56,972 bases of DNA. It comes from JAMOAW01 sp039908535 (lineage in GTDB: Bacteria > Pseudomonadota > Magnetococcia > Magnetococcales > JADFZT01). Below are positions 35,131-42,908 of this stretch, in pieces. How positions within the stretch are numbered: the first letter of the stretch is position 1; every line of letters begins with the position of its first letter. The stretch is from contig JAMOAW010000008.1 in the NCBI GenBank assembly GCA_039908535.1, positions 1 through 56,972 of the forward strand. The letters are read 5' to 3'. Under the pieces are notes generated by a model. It made no database searches. It saw only the letters and a program-made list of their open reading frames with translations, and was not told the DNA's origin. The translations under genes were made by a program, and so were the position numbers.

Positions 35131-35472
35131 ATGAAGAGGGTATCTGTTTTCTTGTTCCTTGCCGTTTTAGTCGCTTTTTCTACCGGATGCAGCAGCAATT
35201 TTAATCTGCCTTGGGAGAATAATTTATTGGATCCCTCCCGGGTGCCAACCAGAGAACCTCTGGAAATTCCACCAGATTTTAACGTTTTACCGATTCCTGG
35301 CAAGGAGGGACAACTAATTGAAGAAAAAACCTCTACCACTCCAGAGAGCAAACAAGTGCCTTCCGCCAATTCTATTTTGTTTAATGCACCAAAACGCACG
35401 GAAAAGGAACCGTTAACCCGCAATGAAAAAGAGCAGTTACCCGACTGGATGGGTTCTAAAAAATCCAAATAA
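35131..35472 (+). CDS. DUF3035-like small outer-membrane lipoprotein
   Basis: A 113-residue lipoprotein precursor. The signal peptide ends in the lipobox FSTGC, so the mature protein starts at the cysteine near residue 21. The REPLEIPPDFNVLPIPG segment is typical of DUF3035 proteins encoded beside lspA and M16 peptidases in Alphaproteobacteria. The rest is Lys/Glu-rich and probably disordered. Function unknown; an envelope-assembly role has been suspected for the family. It starts 9 bases after lspA. Confidence 0.85.
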   Translation: MKRVSVFLFLAVLVAFSTGCSSNFNLPWENNLLDPSRVPTREPLEIPPDFNVLPIPGKEGQLIEEKTSTTPESKQVPSANSILFNAPKRTEKEPLTRNEKEQLPDWMGSKKSK

Positions 35473-36823
35473 TTTTTTTTGGACATTACTCGCTTGTTAT
35501 TTTTTTCTGTTCTGTACACCGGTTACAGCAGTTCCGTTAGAATATCAAGAGGAGACCCTTAAAAATGGTTTGCGGGTGATTCTGGTGCGCGAACCAAAGG
35601 CCCCTGTGGTGATCTCTCAAGTTTGGTATCGGGTGGGCGCGGTAGACGAACCTGAGGGGCATACCGGTCTTGCCCATATGTTGGAACATATGATGTTTCA
35701 GGGAACAAACAACCATCCTCCAGGAGAATTCAGCCGTCTTGTCGCCCAAAATGGCGGGACAGACAATGCCAGCACATCGCAAGATTATACCAATTATTAC
35801 ATTAAATTATCCTCTGATCGTTTAGAACTGGCCTTGCAACTGGAATCCGACCGCATGAGCCATTTGCTCTTGGCCCAAACAGAATTTGTTTCAGAAAATC
35901 TGGTTGTTCGAGAAGAGAGACGTACCCGGACCGATTCCGATCCCACCCAAAAAATGTTGGAAATATTTCGTGCAAAGGCCTTTGGTAGTCATCCCTATGG
36001 TCGTCCGGTGATCGGTTCGATGGCGGATATTGAGCATCACACCCTGGAGGATTTAAAAGGGTGGTATGAAGAGTATTATGCCCCCAACCATGCCGTGCTT
36101 GTTTTGGTGGGGGATTTAGAATTTGGCAAAACCATGGCGCTGGTTAAAAAATATTTCGCCCCATTAAAAGCCAAGGCCGATGATCCAAAAGCCAAGGCCA
36201 TGCAAACAATTCCTCCCCCAGTGACTCCAACAACCCAACAGCGCGTTGTGGTAACCGATGCCAACGCCACCTTACCGATGTGGTTTGCGGGTTTTCTAAC
36301 GCCCACTTTGGCAGAAAAGAAAAAGGCCGCCGATGTATATGCTTTGGATCTTTTAACCACAATTTTGGGTGGCGGGGGATCTAGTCGCCTCTATCAACAG
36401 CTGGTGGTTAAAGAGGGGTTGGCGATTTCGGTGAGTGCCTCTTATGGTGGTATTGGTCGTTATCCCGATTTATTGACCCTATCGGCCATTCCAAAACCAG
36501 GAGTTGAGTTGGCTGTGCTGGAAAAGCGCGTTCTGGAAGAGGTGATGCGTCTGACACAAGAGCGGGTGACCCAACGAGAGTTGGATCGCGCGCGCAATGG
36601 TCTTGTAGCCGAGCAAATATATGCCAGGGATTCGGTCTATCAGACGGCGGCATTGATAGGCAATGCCGTGGTTTGTGGAGTAGATTGGCGGGAGGTGCTG
36701 GAACACTACCCAGAACGGATTTCTGCGGTGACCGAAGAAGAGATCTATCGCGTGGCGCGCCTTTATTTGGATCCAGAACGGGCGACAGTGGGTATTTTGT
36801 TGCCGCAAGCCACCAAGGAATAA
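35423..36823 (+). CDS. M16-family zinc metallopeptidase, catalytically complete
   Basis: A 466-residue processing-peptidase/PqqL-type protein. A signal peptide (about 17-36, FFWTLLACYFFLFCTPVTA) sends it to the periplasm. The inverted zinc motif is HMLEHMMF (HxxEH) with the distal glutamate in VVREERRTR. The C-terminal half has LGGGGSSRLYQQLV. The ATG at 35423 overlaps the lipoprotein gene by 50 bases in another frame; there is no alternative start that retains the signal peptide. It probably forms a heterodimer with the next gene product. Confidence 0.93.
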   Translation: MKKSSYPTGWVLKNPNNFFWTLLACYFFLFCTPVTAVPLEYQEETLKNGLRVILVREPKAPVVISQVWYRVGAVDEPEGHTGLAHMLEHMMFQGTNNHPPGEFSRLVAQNGGTDNASTSQDYTNYYIKLSSDRLELALQLESDRMSHLLLAQTEFVSENLVVREERRTRTDSDPTQKMLEIFRAKAFGSHPYGRPVIGSMADIEHHTLEDLKGWYEEYYAPNHAVLVLVGDLEFGKTMALVKKYFAPLKAKADDPKAKAMQTIPPPVTPTTQQRVVVTDANATLPMWFAGFLTPTLAEKKKAADVYALDLLTTILGGGGSSRLYQQLVVKEGLAISVSASYGGIGRYPDLLTLSAIPKPGVELAVLEKRVLEEVMRLTQERVTQRELDRARNGLVAEQIYARDSVYQTAALIGNAVVCGVDWREVLEHYPERISAVTEEEIYRVARLYLDPERATVGILLPQATKE

Positions 36824-36960
36824 AGATCAAGACCTTGGGGGGCGGAGAACCACCCCCCAATCCCCCCTCTCTTTTTTTTTGATCATTAAAAAAAAGAGAG
36901 GGGGGATTCATCCCCCAGGGTTTTGATTATAATTTTTTGCCCGCAGGGCATTCTATTCAA
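36822..36960 (+). repeat. Intergenic palindromic element, copy 11 (inside an operon)
   Basis: Lies between the two M16 genes, starting at the stop of the first and ending about 34 bases before the ATG of the second. It carries hairpin 1 (GGGGGGCGGAGAACCACCCC), a CTCTCTTTTTTTT stem with its inverse, GGGGGATTCATCCCCCAGGG, and GCCCGCAGGGC. Confidence 0.87.
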
Positions 36961-36994
36961 TAAAACGTCTTCCAACAGCAGAGGGCATCGTGCC

Positions 36995-38332
36995 ATGGGA
37001 TTTATCTTCGCCATGAGAGTTTTATTATTTATTTTTTTTTCTTACTGTGGGACAGCACTGGCCGCACCAGGGACGGCCCCACAACATTTTTTGACCCCAG
37101 AGGGGATGACGGTTATTTTGTTGGAAAGCCATGCCAATCCAATGGTAGAGGTACGGCTAACGCTCCTCGGAGGGAGTGCTCAGGATCCCATTGGTAAAGA
37201 GGGCTTGGCCGCGCTCACCGCCTGGATGTTTAACGAAGGGGGGGGCGAATTAGATACGGTGGCCTTTCGAGAAAAATTAGATTTTTATGGTATTTCTCTC
37301 TCTTCTGAGGCCAATCGGGAGACTCAGGAGGTGCATATGACCACCTTGACGACCTATTTGGACAAGGCGTGGTCTTTAATGGCCGATGCCCTTTTGCGTC
37401 CTCGTTTTGATGCGACCGATTTTGCCCGCGCCCAAGCCGATACCTTGGCCACTTTGTTAAAAAATAAAGAACGTCCAGATGTACAGGCCAATCAAGCCAT
37501 GATGGCCACCATTTATGGTTCGCATCCCTATGGTCGACCAGAAGAGGGCACCCCGGAGAGTGTCAAAAATGTGCGTTTAGAGGATTTAAAATGGTTTCAC
37601 AATCAAGCCTTTCGCTCTTCAAACATGGTGCTGGCCGTGGCTGGGGATATCCATATGGAGAGATTAAAGGGATTGGTGCGTGGTTTTTTATCGGGATTGC
37701 CAAAAGATCCAGGGTATTTTACGTGGCCGGCGTCGGCCAAGGTTGGGGGGCAGGGTGCGCAAAACTATGTGCGCATGGATATTCCACAAACCGATTTGCG
37801 TTTGGGATTGGTGGGGATTGATCGCCAGGATCCCGATTATTATGCGGCCATTGTCTTAAACCATATTTTGGGTGGAGCCGACTTTGGAAGTCGATTGACC
37901 GAGGAGATTCGAGAAAAGCGTGGTTTGACCTATTCGGTTTATTCCTATTTTTCGCCTTTGTCAGCGCGTGGCCCTTTTATTATTGGCTTAAAGACCAAGA
38001 CCGAGTCGGCCCGTTTGGCTTTGGATTTGGTACTGTCTGAAGTGGACAAAATGGCACGTGATGGCGTGACGGAAAAAGAGTTGCAGGATGCTAAACAATA
38101 TTTGACGGGTTCATTTCCGTTGCGTTTGGATGGTCTGGGAAAACTTGCCGACAATTGGGCAACGATCGGATTTTATCATCGGGGTTGGGATTATCTCGCC
38201 CGTTGGCCAGAGCGCATTTTAGCCGTCACCCAGGAAGATTTACGCCGAATTGCTACTAAATTATTGGATATCAAGCGGCTTCACATCGTAGCGGTAGGGC
38301 GTGAGAACCCTTTCTTAGCCGATAATCCATAA
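36995..38332 (+). CDS. M16-family peptidase-like protein lacking the zinc motif (partner subunit)
   Basis: A 445-residue periplasmic protein with a signal peptide ending TALAAPG. In place of HxxEH it reads LAALTAWMFNEG, so it should not bind zinc. The C-terminal substrate-binding motif EKRGLTYSVYSYFSPLSARG is conserved. This matches the inactive subunit of two-gene M16 peptidases. GAGGG lies 9 bases before ATG 36995; ATG 37013 is also possible. The repeat between the two subunit genes is notable. Confidence 0.92.
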   Translation: MGFIFAMRVLLFIFFSYCGTALAAPGTAPQHFLTPEGMTVILLESHANPMVEVRLTLLGGSAQDPIGKEGLAALTAWMFNEGGGELDTVAFREKLDFYGISLSSEANRETQEVHMTTLTTYLDKAWSLMADALLRPRFDATDFARAQADTLATLLKNKERPDVQANQAMMATIYGSHPYGRPEEGTPESVKNVRLEDLKWFHNQAFRSSNMVLAVAGDIHMERLKGLVRGFLSGLPKDPGYFTWPASAKVGGQGAQNYVRMDIPQTDLRLGLVGIDRQDPDYYAAIVLNHILGGADFGSRLTEEIREKRGLTYSVYSYFSPLSARGPFIIGLKTKTESARLALDLVLSEVDKMARDGVTEKELQDAKQYLTGSFPLRLDGLGKLADNWATIGFYHRGWDYLARWPERILAVTQEDLRRIATKLLDIKRLHIVAVGRENPFLADNP

Positions 38333-38570
38333 TAAAGTCGTTCATCTCTTGGCTGACAAAAAGCATCATCCGATACCGCCCTGTACCGCAATTACGGCAT
38401 TGAACTCCCGGTCCTGCCCACCAAGCGAGTTCTCGTCGTCCACTACCGGTACATCTTTGACTCCCACAACGCACCTCACCACAATCTGTGCAACGATAAA
38501 TGTGAACTGGATGTCCACCGCATACTGGACAGGTAAGGGCATCTTTTCGCTCAAACAATTCAACAGACAT
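38271..38570 (-). CDS. Small zinc-ribbon protein
   Basis: A 99-residue protein with cysteine pairs CPVCGG, CTDCG, a CGSQRC and CRNCG, enough for two zinc ribbons. The C-terminal part (about 70-99) is a helix (SQEMNDFIMDYRLRKG). A good ribosome site (GAGGAG, 7 bases before ATG) supports it. It overlaps the end of the second M16 gene by 62 bases on the opposite strand. I do not recognise a specific family. Confidence 0.7.
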   Translation of the reverse strand: MSVELFERKDALTCPVCGGHPVHIYRCTDCGEVRCGSQRCTGSGRRELAWWAGPGVQCRNCGTGRYRMMLFVSQEMNDFIMDYRLRKGSHALPLRCEAA

Positions 38571-38877
38571 GGTAGGCTCCTCTATAAGTAATGCAAGCGT
38601 TAATGATCACATTTCTGACAAACGCTGGTCTTCTTTATAAAAATTACATGAAAAAAATGTGCCAAATTTGTATAAATGTTTTTAATTGACAAATTTGCAA
38701 ATTTTATATGAACATATTTTCTAAAGTGGGATAAACAAGGCTCATTAAAATTGATTGGGCTAAAATCAACTTTAAAATTGAGGCGAAGATAAAAAAGACC
38801 ATAGCCTTAGATATAGAATCTCTTGAACTTACAGACAATTTTTTTTACACTGTCAAAATGTAAATATAGATCTCTTG
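38571..38877. other. A/T-rich gap upstream of the zinc-ribbon gene
   Basis: About 300 A/T-rich bases. They contain a small hairpin (TTGATTGGGCTAAAATCAA at about 38750). No reading frame or RNA gene is supported. Confidence 0.4.
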
Positions 38878-38932
38878 TGCAAAAAACTTGGGAGGGAGGC
38901 GAACCGCACCTCCCCCCTCCCTTTTTTTGACT
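38878..38932. repeat. Degenerate palindromic element, copy 12, likely terminator of the acyl-CoA synthetase gene
   Basis: AAAAAACTTGGGAGGGAGGC then GAACCGCACCTCCCCCCTCC and a T-run. It keeps only the first hairpin in decayed form. Read on the minus strand it follows the stop of the acyl-CoA synthetase and could end its transcription. Confidence 0.5.
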
Positions 38933-38935
38933 CTT

Positions 38936-40741
38936 TTAGACAGGCAGATACATCTGTTGAATTTTATCGCTAAATAGTTCCATGACCCGATTACGGCGCA
39001 CTTTTAACGTGGGAGTTAATAGGCCATTTTCTACACTCCAGGGGGTCAAAAAGGGGGTAATTTTGACGATTTTGGTAAAACCTGGAAACGATTCCAAAGC
39101 TTTGGAAATGCGGGCCAGCAATAGCTGATGAACCTCGGTATGTTGAAGAGAATCGGCATCATTTGGATCCAAACCCAACGTTACAAAGATGGATCGGGCT
39201 TGATCTGGATCCAATACCGTCATAGCCGACAAGTAGGGAGCCCCTTCGCCAATAACCAAGACTTGTTGAAAAAGGGGATCGCTCACAATGGTTGATTCGA
39301 TGTCAGTGGGAGAGACCTTGCGGCCATTGGCCAGCACGATAATCTCCTTCAGACGTCCAACAATATGCAGATGACCCGACTCAAAACGGGCCAAATCCCC
39401 GGTATGCAACCAACCATCCCCATCCAAAACTTGTCTGGTGGCTTGAGGATTTTTCCAGTAGCCCATCATGACGGATGGACCTTTAACGAGCAACTCTCCT
39501 TGCTCAGTAAGGCGTATTTGCGTTTGTGGTAAGGGAATTCCCACACTTTCAGGAAGATTGTCTTCAAGGTGATTGACACTGATGACGGGTGAGAATTCGG
39601 TCATGCCATACCCTTGCACAATGGGCACCCCAACACCGATCAAAAAACGAGAAACCCTCTGGGGCAGTGGTGCCCCCCCACACACGGCCACCCGCAATCG
39701 CCCCCCTAAACGATTTTGAATTTGGCTGGCGACCATTTTTTTTAGCAACGGCCAAGCCGCTAACGCTATCCCCCACGGGCGTTTACTTTGTTCATAAAGA
39801 AACCTCTGCCAACCGACAAAAACCGTGGCCTGCAGCAAAACCCGTTTCCACCAGGGTGCCTGATAAGCGATTTTGAGAATCTCCCGATGCATCCGCTCAA
39901 AAATGCGTGGTACCGAAATCAATACCGTGGGACGAAGATGCAAAAGATCTTCAGACAACAGGGCAATAGAGCGAGAAAAAGCCACCTGCGCCCCAGCCAT
40001 CATGGGAAGATAATAGCCCGCCGTGCGTTCCAAGGCATGAGAAAGAGGAAGAAAAGAGAGAAAAAGATCTTCCTGATAGGTAAATATAACTCGCAAACTG
40101 TTATAAACATTAGCTAAAATATTGGCATGGCTCAACATAACCCCTTTCGGAGAACCCGTGGTGCCAGAGGTATAAATAATCGTCGCCAAATCCTCGCCCC
40201 GCCCCGCCCCTCGCTCCAAAGGTTTGGCTTGTAATGGCAACCAACGCTCCAAGGGAACCAAAAGATCGTCGTGATAACCCGTAGGTTCTCCGTCCAAACA
40301 CACCACCCGTTTGAGATGGTCTGGAATGGGAGCATAACATTTTAATGCCTCCCATTCAGCGACATTTTGCAACAAAAGCAAACTGGTACGACTGTCTTTA
40401 ATCACATAACAAGAATTTCCAGGCCGATCATTGGTATACAAAGGCACCACTACCAGTCCCAAACCAAGAGCGGCTTGGTCAAAGGCCACCCACTGCCAAG
40501 AATTTTTCAACAAAACCGCCACCCGCGCCCCAGCGGGCAATTTTTCCCGACGCAATCCCTCTTGCCAAAGGGCGACCTGATCTGCCATTTGCTGCCAAGT
40601 CATCTGGGCCCACTGACCTGTTTTTTCTTCAAAATAACGATAGGCGCAAGCCTGGGGGCTATCTTCAACCCGTTCGAAAAATAAATCAGATAGGGTCTGC
40701 ACTCGCCAAGGTCTTGTTAAATAAACGGTATTTGTCTTCAT
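38936..40741 (-). CDS. Long-chain acyl-CoA synthetase (AMP-forming)
   Basis: A 601-residue ANL-superfamily enzyme. The P-loop is TIIYTSGTTGSPKGVMLSH; later boxes are QGYGMTEFSPVISVN, GWLHTGDLARFESGHLHIVG and LKEIIVLANGRKVSPTDIE. These correspond to FadD15/ACSL-type enzymes that activate fatty acids through an acyl-adenylate. AAGGAGAT lies 6 bases before the ATG. Chain-length preference is not visible. No other fatty-acid genes are adjacent. Confidence 0.93.
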   Translation of the reverse strand: MKTNTVYLTRPWRVQTLSDLFFERVEDSPQACAYRYFEEKTGQWAQMTWQQMADQVALWQEGLRREKLPAGARVAVLLKNSWQWVAFDQAALGLGLVVVPLYTNDRPGNSCYVIKDSRTSLLLLQNVAEWEALKCYAPIPDHLKRVVCLDGEPTGYHDDLLVPLERWLPLQAKPLERGAGRGEDLATIIYTSGTTGSPKGVMLSHANILANVYNSLRVIFTYQEDLFLSFLPLSHALERTAGYYLPMMAGAQVAFSRSIALLSEDLLHLRPTVLISVPRIFERMHREILKIAYQAPWWKRVLLQATVFVGWQRFLYEQSKRPWGIALAAWPLLKKMVASQIQNRLGGRLRVAVCGGAPLPQRVSRFLIGVGVPIVQGYGMTEFSPVISVNHLEDNLPESVGIPLPQTQIRLTEQGELLVKGPSVMMGYWKNPQATRQVLDGDGWLHTGDLARFESGHLHIVGRLKEIIVLANGRKVSPTDIESTIVSDPLFQQVLVIGEGAPYLSAMTVLDPDQARSIFVTLGLDPNDADSLQHTEVHQLLLARISKALESFPGFTKIVKITPFLTPWSVENGLLTPTLKVRRNRVMELFSDKIQQMYLPV

Positions 40742-41089
40742 GGGAGATCTCCTTTATTTAAAAGTCACCCCAACCTTTCCACATCTCAACCCTTTATTAT
40801 CTTGGCCTCTTTCATCAATAGAGAGAATAATGATATTCTTTGTACATTAAACCTGTAAAAAAAACGTACTTTTTCTAACCAAAACGGAAAATTTTCTCTC
40901 AAAAAACAAGATTGCTATTGTTATAAATTAATCTTCATTTTACAATTTTCTAATTTTATTGACTTGATCATATTGAAATTAAAAAATTTTTTTATTTATA
41001 GTATATTTAAAATTTTTTATTTTTTATGGCCTAATGTTTTTTTAGATGCATATTTTAGACCATGAACCTTTTTTAGCAACGGTCATATA
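40742..41089. other. Strongly A/T-rich intergenic region
   Basis: About 350 bases, in part nearly pure A/T (40910-41030), upstream of the acyl-CoA synthetase. It probably holds that gene's promoter. No gene, RNA or repeat unit was seen. Confidence 0.5.
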
Positions 41090-41257
41090 AAAAAATAAAG
41101 ATCAAGACCTTGGGGGGGGGCGGAGAACCGCCCCCCCAATTCCCCCCACCCTTCTTTTTTAATTCTTAAAAAAAAAGAGGGGGTTTGGGGGATTCATCCC
41201 CCAAGGTTTTGATTTTAATTTTAATTTTAATTTTTTACCCGAAGGGCATCCTGTTCT
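41090..41257 (+). repeat. Intergenic palindromic element, copy 13 (full length, exceptional orientation)
   Basis: All hairpins are present, with an extended first stem (nine G) and three tandem TTTTAA units in the tail; it ends ACCCGAAGGGCATCCTGTTC. Unlike most copies its distal hairpin faces the stop of a minus-strand gene (15 bases away) and not a start codon. Confidence 0.87.
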
Positions 41258-41271
41258 AAGGATTGTTATCC

Positions 41272-41730
41272 TTACTGAGCCTTCCACCCAAACGTAGAAG
41301 AGATACCCAAATCAATGTTTTCATGGACGGGAACTAAACGGCTGACGAGAACTTGGATGAGGCGGTCTTTAATTTTTTCTCGAATAACGGGATCTAACGT
41401 CTGAAAGGGCTCTTTATCCACCCGCATAACAATAACCTCATTGTTGGCAATGACATCGGCGGTGCGATTTTGAGTAGCATCCAAAAAGGCAACTTCACCA
41501 AAAACATCCCCGGTCTTCAAAATGGCGAGAGGCTTACCCGTGCCACTGACCACCGTGGCCGTCCCTTTAATCAAAAAATAGAAATTTTTATCTTCGGCCT
41601 TTTCCTTGATAATCAATGTGTGCGGGTCATATTTAAAAATTCGTAAGTTTAACAGAGCGACCATCTCCTTCTCTTCGGCGGTTAAACCCTCAAAAAATTT
41701 CAAACCATCAATAATACGCAACTTCAGCAT
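41272..41730 (-). CDS. Cyclic-nucleotide-binding domain protein
   Basis: A 152-residue single-domain protein (about 15-130) with the cNMP jelly-roll pattern: IIKEKAEDKNFYFLIKGTAT, LKTGDVFGEVAFLDATQNRT and VIVMRVDKEPF. The phosphate-binding cassette FGEVAFLDATQNRTADV has an alanine-free, asparagine-containing form, so nucleotide binding is not certain. There is no DNA-binding or membrane domain. GGGGAG lies 5 bases before the ATG. Confidence 0.85.
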   Translation of the reverse strand: MLKLRIIDGLKFFEGLTAEEKEMVALLNLRIFKYDPHTLIIKEKAEDKNFYFLIKGTATVVSGTGKPLAILKTGDVFGEVAFLDATQNRTADVIANNEVIVMRVDKEPFQTLDPVIREKIKDRLIQVLVSRLVPVHENIDLGISSTFGWKAQ

Positions 41731-41802
41731 CACAACTCCCCATCCATTTCAAAATTAAGAACCCCCTTAATTTTATCGCCTAACACAGCTCAAATACATA
41801 CA

Positions 41803-41850
41803 CATTCAAAAATCAAACCATATATTGATTGAATTCAAAAATCAAACCAT
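41803..41850. repeat. Pair of 18-bp direct repeats upstream of the CopD-like gene
   Basis: ATTCAAAAATCAAACCAT occurs at about 41803 and again at about 41833, 30 bases apart, in the gap between the cNMP and CopD-like genes. They may be an operator or a small duplication. Confidence 0.6.
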
Positions 41851-41934
41851 CGAAAAACTCGCTTTTAACTATGAGGTCTGTTAATATACGAGAGTTCATT
41901 CTCATATTCTCGCTTATAAAAAAAAGATCTTTAG

Positions 41935-42399
41935 ATGCCCTTATTGCTCGCAATTCATCTTCTATCTGTGGTTATCTGGGTTGGCGGCATGTTTTTTGCC
42001 GTGGTCATCCTAGGAAGGGCGACCAAAGAGTTGGAGATACCCCAGTTCGTTCCCTTATGGGGAAGAGTGTTAAAAAAATTTTTTCACTTGGTTTGGATCG
42101 CCGTCTTTTTACTTCCCCTCACCGGATACGGTATGATCCACACCTATTTTGCCTCTTTCCGCCCCCTGCCCCACTATATTTCTATTATGGCTACCTTAGG
42201 GGTTGGGATGTGTTTGGTATTTATATTTACCTATGTTACCGCCTACCAACGTTTTTCCTACATGCTTCAAGAACTCCTCTACCCGGAAGCGGGCCTTTAC
42301 ATGCAAAAAATTCGTCTCTTTATCCTCATCAATCTCCTCCTAGGCATCACCACCATCGTCGTCGCCACAACCGGACGCATCATAGGATGGTGTTGTTAA
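41935..42399 (+). CDS. CopD-like four-helix membrane protein
   Basis: A 154-residue inner-membrane protein with four hydrophobic helices (about 2-24, 46-66, 82-104, 126-150). The first helix has HLLSVVIWVGGMFF with the histidine found in CopD-family and related haem/copper membrane proteins. Its substrate is unknown; copper or haem handling is a family-level guess. The ribosome site is weak. The 200 bases upstream hold two copies of an 18-bp direct repeat. Confidence 0.7.
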   Translation: MPLLLAIHLLSVVIWVGGMFFAVVILGRATKELEIPQFVPLWGRVLKKFFHLVWIAVFLLPLTGYGMIHTYFASFRPLPHYISIMATLGVGMCLVFIFTYVTAYQRFSYMLQELLYPEAGLYMQKIRLFILINLLLGITTIVVATTGRIIGWCC

Positions 42400-42443
42400 C
42401 AATAACGGGTCATAAGCCCGACCATCTTCAATGCAAGTTCAAT

Positions 42444-42568
42444 TATTGAACATAATGCCCTGCGGGCAAAAAAAAAATCAAAGGCCAAACCCTGGGGGAT
42501 GAATCCCCCAGACCCCCTCTTTTTTTTAAGACTTAAAAAAAAAAGGGTGGGGGGAATTGGGGGGCAAT
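42444..42568 (-). repeat. Intergenic palindromic element, copy 14 (hairpin 1 incomplete)
   Basis: Reading on the minus strand it has the A/T-tract stem, CTGGGGGATTCATCCCCCAGGG, a T-rich tail and GCCCGCAGGGCATTATGTTC, but the first hairpin is cut to CCCCCC. It points at the CopD-like stop codon. A complete MITE is inserted 20 bases beyond. Confidence 0.82.
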
Positions 42569-42587
42569 AAATGATCAACACCCACCC

Positions 42588-42595
42588 CATTTTAT
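42588..42595. repeat. 8-bp target-site duplication, left (CATTTTAT)
   Basis: CATTTTAT precedes the left GGTACC end of the second MITE and recurs exactly at 42808-42815. Confidence 0.87.
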
Positions 42596-42807
42596 GGTAC
42601 CACCACATTTAAATGTGGACGATAAACGAGTACCTGAACAAAAAGCAACGTCAAGACCTTGGGAGATTGCATCCCCCAATCCCCCTGCTTTTTGAAGGAA
42701 GCAAAACCAAGGTCAAAATCAAAACCCTGGGGGCAATCCCCCAGACCCCTTTTTTTTTAAATAATAAAACCAAAAAACAGACGACCACGGTTAAGTGTGG
42801 TGGTACC
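42596..42807. mobile_element. MITE-like non-autonomous element, complete copy B (212 bp)
   Basis: Same family as copy A, inserted in the opposite orientation. The ends GGTACCACCACATTTAAATG and, on the other strand, GGTACCACCACACTTAACCG form the terminal inverted repeats, and CATTTTAT is duplicated on both sides. The interior holds GGGAGATTGCATCCCCC, GCTTTTTGAAGGAAGC and CCCTGGGGGCAATCCCCC modules without the expanded TTTTGC array. No coding capacity is seen. Confidence 0.9.
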
Positions 42808-42815
42808 CATTTTAT
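42808..42815. repeat. 8-bp target-site duplication, right (CATTTTAT)
   Basis: Exact partner of 42588-42595. Confidence 0.87.
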
Positions 42816-42887
42816 ATAAATTGCAATTTTCACAAAAAAATGCTATTTTAAATATCACAATTGTCAAAACAATATTATGTATGAAGC

Positions 42888-42893
42888 TATAAT
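42888..42893 (+). promoter_or_regulatory. Candidate -10 box (TATAAT) of the protease gene
   Basis: A perfect TATAAT lies 16 bases before the protease ATG. A TTGTCA upstream is at a 21-base spacing, too long for a standard promoter, so this is only a candidate; the short leader is also odd. Confidence 0.25.
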
Positions 42894-42908
42894 AGAGAGG
42901 CCACGCTT

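Noticed and set aside
41829..42449. A 206-codon plus-strand frame overlapping the CopD-like gene
   Set aside because: Its translation is rich in His/Arg/Pro with no helix pattern, while the other frame at 41935 gives a clean four-helix membrane protein. It is a shadow.
42444..42908. tRNA or other stable RNA gene in the GC-rich intergenic hairpins
   Set aside because: The stems belong to the repeat families; no T-loop GGTTCGAATCC-like motif or cloverleaf was seen here or in other gaps.
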